NCBI GenBank assembly: GCA_018398765.1
Contig: JAHBMJ010000812.1
Span: 1-22,911, forward strand
Reading direction: 5' to 3'
Source: Chromera velia
Lineage: Eukaryota > Sar > Chromeraceae
Length of the DNA stretch: 22,911 bases
Position 1 is the first letter of the stretch; each line of letters begins with the position of its first letter. Below are positions 1 through 12,100 of the stretch, in pieces. The notes beneath the pieces were generated by a model. The model did no database searches and had not been told where the DNA came from. It worked only from the letters and a program-made list of their open reading frames with translations. A program made the translations under genes and the position numbers.

Positions 1-4
1 GCGT

Positions 5-37
<33 letters not shown>

Positions 38-44
38 CGTGTGT

Positions 45-95
<51 letters not shown>
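1..95 (+). repeat. (GT)n with GC interruptions, intronic
   Basis: Alternating GT/GC dinucleotides run from the window edge almost to the acceptor at 108. I read it as the 3' end of an intron whose upstream exon is outside the window. ORFs reading VCVCVC here are not genes. Confidence 0.9.
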
Positions 96-96
<1 letters not shown>

Positions 97-108
97 AAAC
101 CACTGCAG

Positions 109-508
109 CTGTGAGAGCAAGGGAATCGGTAGCTTCCCACCTGTGAAGTGCGAATGCGCAGACGCGAAAAACGAACTCTGGAACCCCCCCCGCGCGGGGG
201 AGAAGGGCTTCTGCGCCCTCAGTCAGTCAGTCAGTGGACGTACCGCATTAGATCGATACCGGTGTCCATACAATCTGCACAGCCTAATTTTCAAGTTCTA
301 GGTACAAATTGGAGTGCACAGGTTTTTGAGCTGATCTGAGTTTTGTGCTCAATGTGCCTACGTGAACCTGAGAGACAGTGAGAGAGAGAATGGCCAACAA
401 AGTTTGCATGTGCGTGTCTGTGTGAGTGCATGCATGCATGCAGTCACGGTTGTGGACGAAGAGAGCTTGGAGGACGCGGACGCCGCAGAGGAGGACCTCA
501 TCGCAGGG
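109..508 (+). CDS. Gene 1 exons 109-221 and 444-508: Cys-rich then acidic segment
   Basis: The first exon follows a (GT)n intron end and CACTGCAG. It reads a Cys-containing stretch (CESKGIGSFPPVKCECAD, then NELWNPPRAGEKGFCAL) and ends with one base before the donor GTCAGT at 222. The second exon follows GCATGCAG and supplies two bases, so the split codon reads ATC (Ile). It then encodes TVVDEESLEDADAAEEDLIA plus G and ends in phase 0 before GTGAGT at 509. The phase match across the intron supports joining them. The four cysteines could bind metal, but their spacing matches no finger I recognise. The product is internal to a protein whose N-terminus is outside the window. Confidence 0.55.
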
Positions 509-3500
509 GTGAGTGACTGAGTGACTGAGTGAGTGGGTGAGTGAGTGACTGAGTGACTGAGTGACTGAGTGACTGAGTGAGTGGGTGAGTGACTGAGTGA
601 GTGAGTGAGTGAGTGAGTGAGTGAGTGACTGTGTGAGTGAGTGAATGGGTGAGTGAGTGAGTGAGTGAGTGAGGGCTTTTCTTGCCACAGAACACCTTTC
701 GAGACTCGTCTTTGTTCCCAAAATGGATGAGTGCGAGGTTCAAAACGACCGAACTCATGCAGAGACTCGATGGTGATTTGAATTGCAGTGTAGAATATCA
801 ACAGGGCAATTAAGGGCATTTCATCGCATTGCGTTTTGCATCCGGCAATCACACCTTCAGACTCATTCTCATCTTGTGCCGCTTTCGTTTCCGCAGATGC
901 GCTTCTTCGTCTCCTCTCATCAATTCGCCTGTCCTCCCCCTGACGGAAGGCCTGCCTGCCTGTTTATCCGTCTAAAAAATGAGAAGACGGCTGTTGATGT
1001 ACAGTTTCTTGAAAGATCTTCAGAAAATTTCTCTGATCTCTAACTGCGTGCCCTCTCTTTCCCCCAAATTGAATGAGTGCAAGCACTGCATGTTTGTGCA
1101 GGAAGAAGAAGCATCCGGTGATCGCAAAGCGGTGGGTCTCAATTCTAAAGTCATCAATAGAAAACAAAAAAAAAAGGTGAAACAGAATGTGAACAACAAG
1201 GGCTACTCTAGAAAGTGAAAAGTATTTTTGTCAGCAAAGCAATCTATGGTATCTGTTCATGCCTCCTCTGTTTTTTCTTTTTGTGCTTTGAGTCCTTCCT
1301 TTTCGATCCTCCTGGAGGTCTTTTTGGATCGACCGACCCGTGATTGAATTTCCTTAAATTAGTTCTTTTGGAACCTGTGAATGGCAAGAGCGATAGATGG
1401 ACACAGAGAAAGGCAAAAAGGGTCGGCATGTCTGGGTCGGCTGGATCTGTTGTTATTGAAGCCACCCCCCCTCGCGGTAGCTCTAAGAGACTACAGAAGT
1501 CAAGAGGCTTTTGAAAATGAGATGTAAGAAGCAGAATGTTCCAAGAGACGACATATCGTGTGTATTCATGCATGCGTGTGATTTGTGTCCGTGCGTGTGA
1601 AAAAACTTCTGCACGCAGGGAAAACAATTTCTTGCTGTCATCCCCGACGTGAGTCTGTTTTTTTGTTTTGTCTCTGTACGCACGATCTCTTTGTATGGTT
1701 GATTGCCGCCCCTGAGTTTGCGAAAGTGCATGAGTGCCTGGTTCGTTTATTACGTAACGGTGCAAGATTGTGCATTTTCCCACTTCGGCTTTATCTATGC
1801 AAACTGTGTCCATTTGTTTGACATCTGGTTGGATGAGGAGACGTCGTTTGATTTTTTCTCATTGCTTCATGCAGTTTTTGTTTAGCCTCTTAAACTTTGC
1901 GCATCTCTTCGGATGCATTCATGTGTCGATTTTCATACATGTGTCCCTCTCTCTCTTTTTTTCTTACGCTTGATCCATTTCGTCTGAGTTGTTGTTTGAT
2001 CTTTTGTATTCACGTATGTCACTGGCTCTGTCATTTCCCTGCAGAGTTACGAAGTGGTGGGTCCCCACGGTCTTCTCAATTCACAAAAATTTTGTGCGAA
2101 TTCTTTCACAGGAGTCTTCAACTTTTTCTGCATTCAGACAGACAGAGAGACAGAGAGAAATGCATTTAAAAAACACAGAAATGTTGTTGAAATGGATGAG
2201 CCATCAAATGATAATGAGGAGCGGCTGGACTTGCCATTGCTTGTTGGGCACGAACATAAGTTATGCAAAAGGACACAATCAGCTTCCTTTCATCTCTTCT
2301 TTTCCCTTTTTTGTGTGTGTCTGCTTTTTTTTTTTTCGCGTCGTTTTGATCTCTTTCGCATTTGATTTCTCGAGAGAGCACTCGTTGGCCTTCCGGCTGA
2401 ATGACTTTCTGACAGAACTTCTGGAAGAAATGTTGATCGAAAGATCCAAATCTCTTACAGACTAGACAGACAGATCGACCCTCCCTACCTTCCCCTCTGC
2501 CCCCTTTCCTGACGCACGCCGGCCCCGGATACTACTTCAATCGTTGGACGAATTAATGGGGTCGTTGACCTGATTCTCCCTCCCTCCTTGTGGATCAATG
2601 GGCGGGCACGTGCAGACGGTCAGTTCAGCTTGCACGATCTCGGAGGGAGGGGGGGGATGAGGAGGAGGGGGACTGATTAAAGAATTGGTAGTTCGTATGG
2701 CTGGGTTCAGGAACATACATGATGGGAGCAAGTACAAGGGGCGTGCGCAAGCACAGGCAGACAGACAGACAGACACACCCACTCACACACACATACACAT
2801 ACACATACAAATACCCATACACTTTACACACACACACTTACACACACTTACACACACACACACTTACACACACACACAAGCACAAACACTCTCACACACT
2901 CACAAACGCACACACTCACACACACACACACGCACACAAGTACTGGAGGTGGGCGGAGATAGTGCTGGACGCCTTGTTCTCCTGCGTGCTGCCTGTCCTC
3001 TTCTTGCTTTTATGTTCCCCCATTCATTCATTCATTCATTCATTCATTCATACACTCATTCACTCACTCACTCACTCACTCACTAACTCCACAAATTTCT
3101 TCTTACTCCTTTCTTTGGCTCCTGTCCATTTTGTGTTCCTTCCTGCAGATCCCGGTGAGTGATCATGCGTGAGTGCATAACTGAACTTAAGAGTCTGCGT
3201 CAGTCAGCGCGTGTGAGCGATCGAAAGGAAGTTGTTATTCCTTCTCCCTCCCTCTATCTGTGGTTAGTGCCTCTGTCTTTTCAATTCTTCCCAGTGTTGA
3301 GGGCCGGATGTTTGAGAGAAATATCAACAAGACGAATTGATGATCGAGGGAGGAAAACTTTCACCGACTTGATCGATCAGCTAGAGCACATCATCTTTCC
3401 ATGATTTCATTGTGTTTATTCATGTGAAGGGTTTTATTGATGCATGCTTCGTTTCTCCGTGAATTACTGTGCCCGTTGCATCCATGTTTGTGCAGCTGGA

Positions 3501-3595
3501 GCAAGCTGTGGATGTCAGTTATTCATGTACACTACTTTTCCTCCTCTCACTTTTCTCGTCTCTTTCTCACCTTCCCCTTCTTCGTGTTTGAGCGA

Positions 3596-3643
<48 letters not shown>

Positions 3644-4264
3644 TGTGTGTGTGTGTGTGTGTCCCGCTTGTTCGAGGCCCCTTTCATGAATTCGGCGACC
3701 GTCCATGCAGGGGGGAGCGCTGTGCTCTCCTAGCTTCCTTCTCACGAAACCGAAAATGAAATGAAGAAAGTCGAACGAAGGAATGGAAGCAGCAGGAAAC
3801 AACACATGGAAAAAGCAATGAAAAACGAAGGAAAGAGAGATGCCGGTGACATGGTCACTCTGAAACTTCTGAATGTTTGGCGCTTCTTCAAGTTGCGAAC
3901 TCAATTATTTTGCCTTGCCTGTCTCCCTTTCATCTTCCTCCTTTCTTTGCCTTGCAGCCTTCCTGGGTCGGCGTCTCCTTCTCCTCTGCTTGTGTTCTTT
4001 GTGTCTTGCTTTTCTCCGCTCTCATACTTGTACGCCTTCGCGAGTAGGAAAGATTAGTAAAGAAAAGACGTTCCTTGGATCGATTCACACGTTTGTCTCT
4101 TCTTCTGTCTTCGTATTAATATCTGTCGGTATGTCCTCTGGGGTCGTCTGTTTGTGTAGTTGTCAGTCCAGCCTGGCTAGCACAGCAAAGGAGAAGGGGT
4201 AAAAACGATTGATGAGATCTGATGCTTGTGTGCACCCTTTTAACTTCTTTTCTTCTCTTGTCAT

Positions 4265-4306
<42 letters not shown>

Positions 4307-6030
4307 GGAACGATTGGTCAGTCAGTCTGTCTTTTCCTTTTTGTCTATCGTGCTCTGAATTCTTCTTTGTCGATCTGTCTTTGATCTTCTGATCGATCAT
4401 CCTTTTTCTTTTTGCCTTTTCCCAACGAACCTAGCAACGAACTGCCGAGACAGAGAGAGAGAGAGAGAGAGAAACAATGAAAGTGAAAGGAGAAAGATAA
4501 ATAAAAAGTGACGAGAACTCCCGAGCTCTCTGCTGTCCCGTTTGTCGTTTTGTTCTTGGTCTTGACAGCGCGCTTTCTGCGTGTGAGGGTGAGGGAATGA
4601 TATTTGAGAATGACCTTTCGGGTGTGTCCATTGAAAATCTTCTGCTGCATGGTGAACTTCGGCTGATCCATCCGGCAACTTGATTTGCATGGATGCAAGC
4701 CTATGCATGCACAGACATATTGCCCCCCTCGTATGAAGTCCGTTGTCTGGGTGCAGGCGTGTTCGTCTGTTTATGCACATGTGCTTTGCTTGTGTATGTG
4801 TGTGTGTGTGTGTGTGTGTGCAGTCCAAAGAGCTCCAGAAGATTGTAGCCAGGACAAGAGATCCGGTGGTCAGTCTGCATTCGCACAAGCAAGCACAACG
4901 ATGGATGCTCTTTGCGCATTTTGTGTAAATATTCCAATCTACATACAGTTCCGCACGGAAGATATCACACACAACAGCTGCGGGTTCAGCCCCTAAATCA
5001 TCATCAATCATTACTGCACGTTTTTTCTGTCGCTGGATTTTTTTTTTCAGAATCCCTCGTGTGATTGGCACGTACAAAAGTCTTTCTGATCTGACTGAAG
5101 TGAGAATGATTATGATGCTGAAAGAAACGGTTTCGAGGTATTAATGCCCTTGCCTCCTTCGTGTATCATTCTTATTGATTCACCATCCGTCACGTCCGTG
5201 CATATGCATCTGCAGGGTTCCTCCCGCAACGATCGAAAATTTGACAGACGCGCACGGACGCACTGCGAGGAGGACGTACAGATGCATGCAGAGAAAGAGA
5301 GAGAGAGAGAGAGAGAGAAGCATGAAATCAATCAGCCGCAGAACAACGAAAAACCATACAATGCGTGGACTCGAATAGTCATAGAAGACGCGCATTGCTA
5401 CAGAATTAATGAGAGATGCAACCGTTTTGTGTATCCTGCATAAAGGCATATCGAAATTCCCTGCCAGACTCTTGCAAGGCCTTCCCCTTTCTCTTCTTCG
5501 GTTGTCTCTTCTTTTTTTATTGAAGTTGACATGACAAGGAACGGAAGACTTCGATGGGGCCGCTGACCTCCATTCCTTTTTTTGTCGTTTTGTTTTTCTT
5601 CTAAGACTCTTTCTTTCTCATTTTCTGTATCGCTTGAATTGATTCTCTCGATGGACCCTTGAGGGTTGCAGCACTGCATGCGGGGACACAAATAAGGGCA
5701 ACGGATTAGACAAGGGATGTAAAAGGAAAAGAGAAAAAAAAGAAAGGTCGAGAAAAGACAAAACAAGCATTCTATTCAGACGACCTCCTTTGTCCCCTCC
5801 CCTCCTGCCTTCTGTTCTTTGTCTGCTGCAGATGATGGTCAGTTGGCGTCTCGTTTTGTCTTCTTCTGTGTCTGTGTATACGTGAATCCGGAGGAAAGTA
5901 GGACTGGCGGGAGTTAGTCAATCAGACTGCCAAGCTTTCTTGTGCTTTCGATCCATCATTCTTCCTTTCTTCCGTTTGTGCTTTCTTTCAGCCAATCACT
6001 CCTAAAAGACAAAACGAAAACAAGAATGTT

Positions 6031-6080
<50 letters not shown>

Positions 6081-6097
6081 TCTGTGTCTGTCTGTCT

Positions 6098-6139
<42 letters not shown>

Positions 6140-7222
6140 TTGCCCATCCTCTCAGGAAGGTTGCTTTGCGTGATTTTCACTTTGAACTGATGTTCCTGCT
6201 CTCCTCTTAATTTTCTCTTCGCCTCTTCGTGTGTCCTTTCTGATTTCCTTGCATGCAGAAAAGAATAGTCAGTCCCCCCCCCCCCCNNNCCCTTGTCCCC
6301 TGCTTGAAAGAAAATTCAGATGCATAGGCGTTTCCTGCACCGATACACATGTGGAGTTTGATTTTATATTCCTTCCCTCTTGTGCGTGCAAAAGTCACAA
6401 AAGGTTTACGTGTTCCGACGCATCGCACGTTCATTCGACTTAATTTTCTTCACGAAGAAAGAAAGAGAGAACAGATGATCGACCGACAGGTGTTTAGCCG
6501 ATGTCTCCCGTCTCTCTGTCTAATTGTGCTTTTCCCTTCCATCTCTCTCAGACTGGCATTGAATTGAATTGAACTGAATTGAATTGATTTTTCATCTTTG
6601 TCGATCGAGAGATCCAAGTGGGAGGAAGAAAAAAAGGGTTCCAACAAAATCATGCAGACACACAGCGCGGAAGCCGGACTGGCATCATCATTCTCCGGCC
6701 ACAGACAGAAATTATGTATAAACAGGCAGTCAACAGAGACACGCATGCATGCATGCATGCATAGGCATCGATCGATCGATCGGTCATCGGACTGATGGGT
6801 TTCCGATCTTCTTGTCTCTCTTGTGTGCAGCTGATGGATGCAGAAGTCAGTCAACCGATAAAACGTTCATGAGATTTCATGTCATTCTTTGATATGAGTC
6901 TCTTTCACACGAATGTACTCGTGGATGAAACAGAAAAGGAAAAGCAGGGTTGCATCAAGAGAGAAAGGACAAAAGAAGACAGACGTGCACAAGATGAGAC
7001 CTTTCAAACGTTCTCTTGCCTTCTCTACATCGGTGTTCCCTACCTTCCTTTTTCGGGTCTTTCTGTCTTTGTTTTTTTTTCTTCCTTCCATCCCTACTGT
7101 TTTCACTTTTCTATTAACTTTCAAAAGTCCGCGTAGTTCTTTTTGCTTTCTGATCCTTTCTCTTGTTTTCGCTCTTTTTCTTCATCCTTGTGCTGCTCTT
7201 TCGTCTGAATGACTCTCTCGCC

Positions 7223-7265
<43 letters not shown>

Positions 7266-7471
7266 AAGAGAATCTTTCGACTCTTTTGTTTCTTCGCTCT
7301 CTCTTTTTGTTTCTCCCTGCTCTGTCGGATCTGCTCCTCTGCTGAGCTTCTTTTCCGTTGTCCGTGTCTCTGAATCGCATCTGTATGAATATATGTCATT
7401 CATTTGTCTCTCAATCCTTGTCGTCGCTCTACTCTGCACGCCTGTACGTGCGTGTGTATGTGTATGTGTGT

Positions 7472-7511
<40 letters not shown>

Positions 7512-8277
7512 AAATCAGCGAGTGAGGTCCGTTACGCCAGTGTCCCTTCCAGCTTTGTCGTTTTTGATTGGTCTCTTTTTTCTCCCGGACATGATTTCTT
7601 TCCTCCACTCCACGCATTATATGACACACAACGACACACCATGCCTACCGAATTTACCAATTTGCGCTTCTGCGGCAAATTGTGCCCTCGTCTTGCGATT
7701 GCCCCTTTTTCATCTTCAATTTGTGCCCTCTTCCATGTCATGCACTGCAGCTGTCGAGAAGCGGGACCGTCCCTAAGGTCAGACAGAGAGACACAGAGAA
7801 GAGTCCTTCCTTTTTCATACATGCAATGCGATCCTAGGAAAGAGAAGTTGTCATGATTTTAGACCGTCCGGAAAAAGGCGGGGGGGGCCCCCGTATCTCA
7901 GCAAGCAGGCCCAAGAGGGATGACCTTCTTTCTGAGCTCCAGCTGATTCCTCTGTCTGTCTGTACGTCAGAGTTTCTTTCTTTCTTTCTTTCTTTCTTTC
8001 TTTGTTTGTTTATTTGTCTCCTCTTTCGATCCTTCCTAAGGCGAGCAAGGTGAATGAATGGGTGAATGAGGTCAGAGGTCTCTCCCTTCCTCCCTCCCCC
8101 TCCTCATACTTTGCTTTCAACCAACCAACCGACCAAGGGAGGGAATTTCGGTGCCTGAAGCTCACATCAGCCGCATGACCTTGGGTGTCTTCATGCGATG
8201 GTGCTTCTACAAATTGATACACAATTCATATTTCTCCTTCTCTCTCTCTCTCTCTCCCTCTCTCTCTCTGTGCGCGA

Positions 8278-8313
<36 letters not shown>

Positions 8314-8753
8314 CCTGTCCGTTTCTCTGTGTGTATTTGTGTCCTTTGACTTGCAGGTCCAGAAAGTGAGTGAGTGTGACAGTGAGTGTGTGGACATGCT
8401 AGAGAGAAAGCTCAGTTCAGCACGGTGAAGAGTTTGTTGTTCGTTCTGCATCATGACTCATCAGTGTTGTTAAGCAGTTATCGTTAGACTCTCCGCTAGG
8501 TCCCTCAGAGCACCGCCTGGGGGGACTACTATCAACAGAGAGAGACACAACGTTTTGTGTATACATACTCTCACTGTCACACCTCCCCCGGTGTCTGCAT
8601 GTCTTTTTGTCTCTGCATGTGATCGATCGATCGATCGTGGTGATCCTGCAGGCCCAGATTCATAAGAAGCTGAAGGTGAGCAGGAGAGTGGAAGGTGACC
8701 AATGGAGGAATCAAGTACTACATCTCTCTCTCTATCTCTCACTCACTCACTCA

Positions 8754-8805
<52 letters not shown>

Positions 8806-9141
8806 CTCCGTTTTGATTGATTGACGTGGACAGATTCGTAAATCGACGTACAAACCCGCCCTTTCCGTTCTTCCTTTCCGGCTTTCCTCAAAACATATTT
8901 TGAATGAAGCTTTGCTGTACATCTCGTTGTTCAAATGCTTTCCCCTCTCTTCGTTTTCTTGACCTCCTGTTTTCCTGCAGGCTGACCTTGTCAGTCAGTC
9001 AGTGAGTCCGTCACTCAGTGGGTGAGTGAGTCAGTTAGTGAGTGAGTGAGTGAGTCCGTCAGTCAGTCAGTCAGTCAGTCAGTCAGTCGGTCGGTCAGTC
9101 AGTCAGTCAGTCAGTCAGTCGGTCGGTCTCTCAGTCACTCG

Positions 9142-9172
<31 letters not shown>

Positions 9173-12100
9173 AGTCGGTCGGTCGGTCGGTCGGTCGATC
9201 GGTCAGTCAGTCAGTCAGTCAGTCAGTCAGTCGGTCAGTCAGTCAGTCAGTCAGTCAGTGAGTCAGTGAGTCAGTGAGTCAGAGAGTCAGTGAGTCAGTG
9301 AGTCAGTGAGTCAGTCACTCAGTCAGTCAGCCAGTCAGTCAGTCAGTCAGTCAGTCAGTCAGTCAGTCAGACAGTCAGTCAGTCAGTCAGTCAGTCAGTC
9401 AGTCAGTCCGTCAATCCGAGAGTCAGTCAGTCAGCCACTCAGTCCCAGTCAGTCCATCAGTCAGTCAGTCAGTCAGTCAGTCCGCCCGTCCGTCAGTCAG
9501 TCCGTCAGTCACTCAGTCAGTTAGTCAGTCAGTCAGTCAGTCAGTCAGCCAGTCAGTCAGTCAGTCAGTCAGGCAGTTAGTCAGTCAGTCAGTCAGTCAG
9601 TCAGTCAGTCAGTCAGTCCGTCAATCCGACAGTCAGTCAGTCAGTCACTCAGTCCCAGTCAGTCCGTCAGTCAGTCAGTCAGTCAGTCAGTCCGCCCGTC
9701 CGTCAGTCAGTCCGTCAGTCACTCAGTCAGTTAGTCAGTCACTCAGTCAGTTAGTCAGTCACTCAGTCAGTCAGTCAGTCAGTCAGTCAGTCGGTCAGTC
9801 AGGCAGTTAGTCAGTCAGTCAGTCAGTCAGTCAGTCAGTCCGTCAATCCGACAGTCAGTCAGTCAGTCACTCAGTCCCAGTCAGTCAGTCAGTCAGTCAG
9901 TCCGCCCGTCCGTCAGTCAGTCCGTCAGTCACTCAGTCAGTTAGTCAGTCACTCAGTCAGTTAGTCAGTCACTCAGTCAGTCAGTCACTCAGTCAGTCAG
10001 TCAGTCAGTCAGTCAGGCAGTTAGTCAGTCAGTCAGTCAGTCAGTCAGTCACTCAGTCAGTCAGTCACTCAGTCAGTCAGTCACTCAGTCAGTCAGTCAG
10101 TCAGTCAGTCAGTCTGTGAGAGAGTCAGTCTGTGAGAGAGTCAGTCAGCCAGATAGCGGTTCTTTTCTCTTCCCCCCACCTTTTTTCCCTCCTCTTCTTT
10201 TCTCTTTCTTCTGTTTCCCCCTTCCGCTGCTGAAGCTCGGGTTGTTTCTTCTCTCTCACGATCAAGGAAGAAATTATTGCTTGTCGCTCAGCCAAGACAA
10301 GTACCTGTGATTGTGTCAGAGGTTTCTTTGTTCTTTCTGCTGTGCGTATGGTTTGCAGGCGAGACTGGTCAGTCTGTGTGCACGTGCGTGGATGGGAGAT
10401 TTGCTTGCACGTACTGATGATGCTCCTCATATTCATACAGACATGCAGTTCAGTGGGTAGACCTAGTTTGTTGTTGGCTTAGTTGCTGTGTTGTTGGGTA
10501 GACCCCCCATGGTTTTGCCTTCTCTTTGTTTTCTCCACCGCCAGTCCGGTTTGTTTCTTTTGAGTCCGGTTCTCCTTCTCGGTGTCGGTGTCTCCTCTAG
10601 CTCTTCTACTCTTTTCTCGTGCATGGCTGTGCGCGTGTACGTGCCCACGTTTGCATAGATGTATCCAGGTTTGTATCGATGTATCGAATGAGAGATGCAT
10701 CTCAACACCTTTTCTGTTCTCCCTTGTTCTTCTTGCGGACCCTTTCAGCTCTCCTTTTGTCTGCCCTTTTTCTTGCAGACTTCTGCAATATTCGAGGACC
10801 TTGAACAAAAGAAGAAGAAGAACAAAAAGGACGGCAACGGAAACAAAAAGGGGGCTCCCGGAGAGTCGGAAGAAAACCTGCCGAAAAGGGGGGCTCCCGG
10901 AGAATCGGAGGATGACTTGCCGAAAAGGGGGGCTCCCGGAGAATTGGAAGAAAGCCTGCCGAAAAAAGGCGCTCCCGGAGAGTCGGAAGAAGACGTGCCG
11001 AGAAGTAGGGCTCCCGGAGAATCGGAGGAAGGCGTGCCGAAATTCATTGATGGTCAGACAGAGTGGGAGGAAAATGGAATTGAACCAAAGGAAGGAAGGG
11101 GGGAATGAATGAATGAATGAAGGAAGGAAGGAAGAAAGAAAGAAAGGAAGGAAGAAAGAAAGAAAGGAAGGAAGGAAGGAAGGACAGAAAGACGCGGAGG
11201 AGAGGCGAGATCTGAATCTGCTCTAGCTTGATTACCATGTATCCTCTCCGGCATGGACATACAGTTGCGGTGACGTACACAAGGCCTGTTGGTGCCAAAA
11301 CTGGACGCGTCTACACGTGAATCTGTATACATGCACAGAGATATACAGAAAAAAAATCAGCAGATGGATCCCTCGGACTTGGCTGTCCACAGAAAGACGT
11401 ACAGATAGACAGATTGACAGATAGACTGGCACCCCCGGCAGGATGGATGGATGGATGGGTGAATTGGATCTCTGTCCGATGAGATCTTTCAACTTTACGT
11501 CTGTCTCTCTCTCAACAAATCGATCTGCCTTCTTACCTCTCTGCAGAGAGGGAGAGGGAGAGTGAGGGCCCTCATGAGGGAGAAGATTTCACGACCACAC
11601 TCATCCAGACATCCACAAAGAGAACAAGAACACGAAGGCACAAAGAGACGAGAAAGGAAAGAGGGGGGGAGGTGGAGAAAACGGAAAAGCAAGTCGACCT
11701 TTCACGGAGTTTTCCAAAAAGGTCTTTGAAGGAAGGAGAAAGACAAAAAAAAAGAGAGAGCGGGAGAGGAGGAGTTCAACCAGCAAGGAAGATAAAAGAC
11801 GAGAGAGAGACGAGAGGGGAGAGTGGTGAAACCTCACTGTACAGAAACACAAACGCACAGAGAGCAAACATTCAAGCCCATCAGAAAAAAGAAGCTTTCC
11901 CTCAAGGCCCTCAGCAGAAGAACAGGAATTCGTCCGTCTCTATTAACATGAGGAGGGGGGGGTCAGACTCTCCCTCTCAGTCTTTGCCTCAAGAGGGCAG
12001 GGAAGGCTTCATACAGAACGGAACCAAAGCCTCACAGAGAATGGACATACCCCCTTCCGGTTCCAAAATCGCTTTGCGGGACCATTCGCACGCGCAGGGG

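Noticed and set aside
284-852. Minus-strand ORFs rich in THSLTHS
   Set aside because: They are translations of the intronic (GTGA)n array and have no coding features outside it.
783-1043. ORF including a segment after TTTCCGCAG at 897
   Set aside because: No donor brings it into phase with the exons on either side before its stop.
3711-3733. Candidate exon after GTCCATGCAG
   Set aside because: No in-phase donor follows before the frame becomes implausible.
5051-5099. Candidate exon IPRVIGTYKSLSDLTE ending at GTGAGA
   Set aside because: It looks protein-like and has good splice sites, but it needs two bases from the previous exon, which ends in phase 0. The alternative phase-0 reading (NPSCDWH before GTACAA) has a poor donor.
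5216-5275. Candidate exon after CATCTGCAG
   Set aside because: Phase 0 is open, but the only donor is GTACAG, unlike the donors of the supported exons. Left as possible only.
9046-9524. Plus-strand ORFs reading SVSQSVSQ
   Set aside because: Translation of the (GTCA)n array. All frames are open because the repeat lacks stops, and flanking exons splice around it.
10582-11112. Overlapping ORF through the 39-bp repeat in another frame
   Set aside because: Open only because the repeat unit is a multiple of three. The upstream exon at 4824 is closed in this phase, and the frame does not join the downstream exons.
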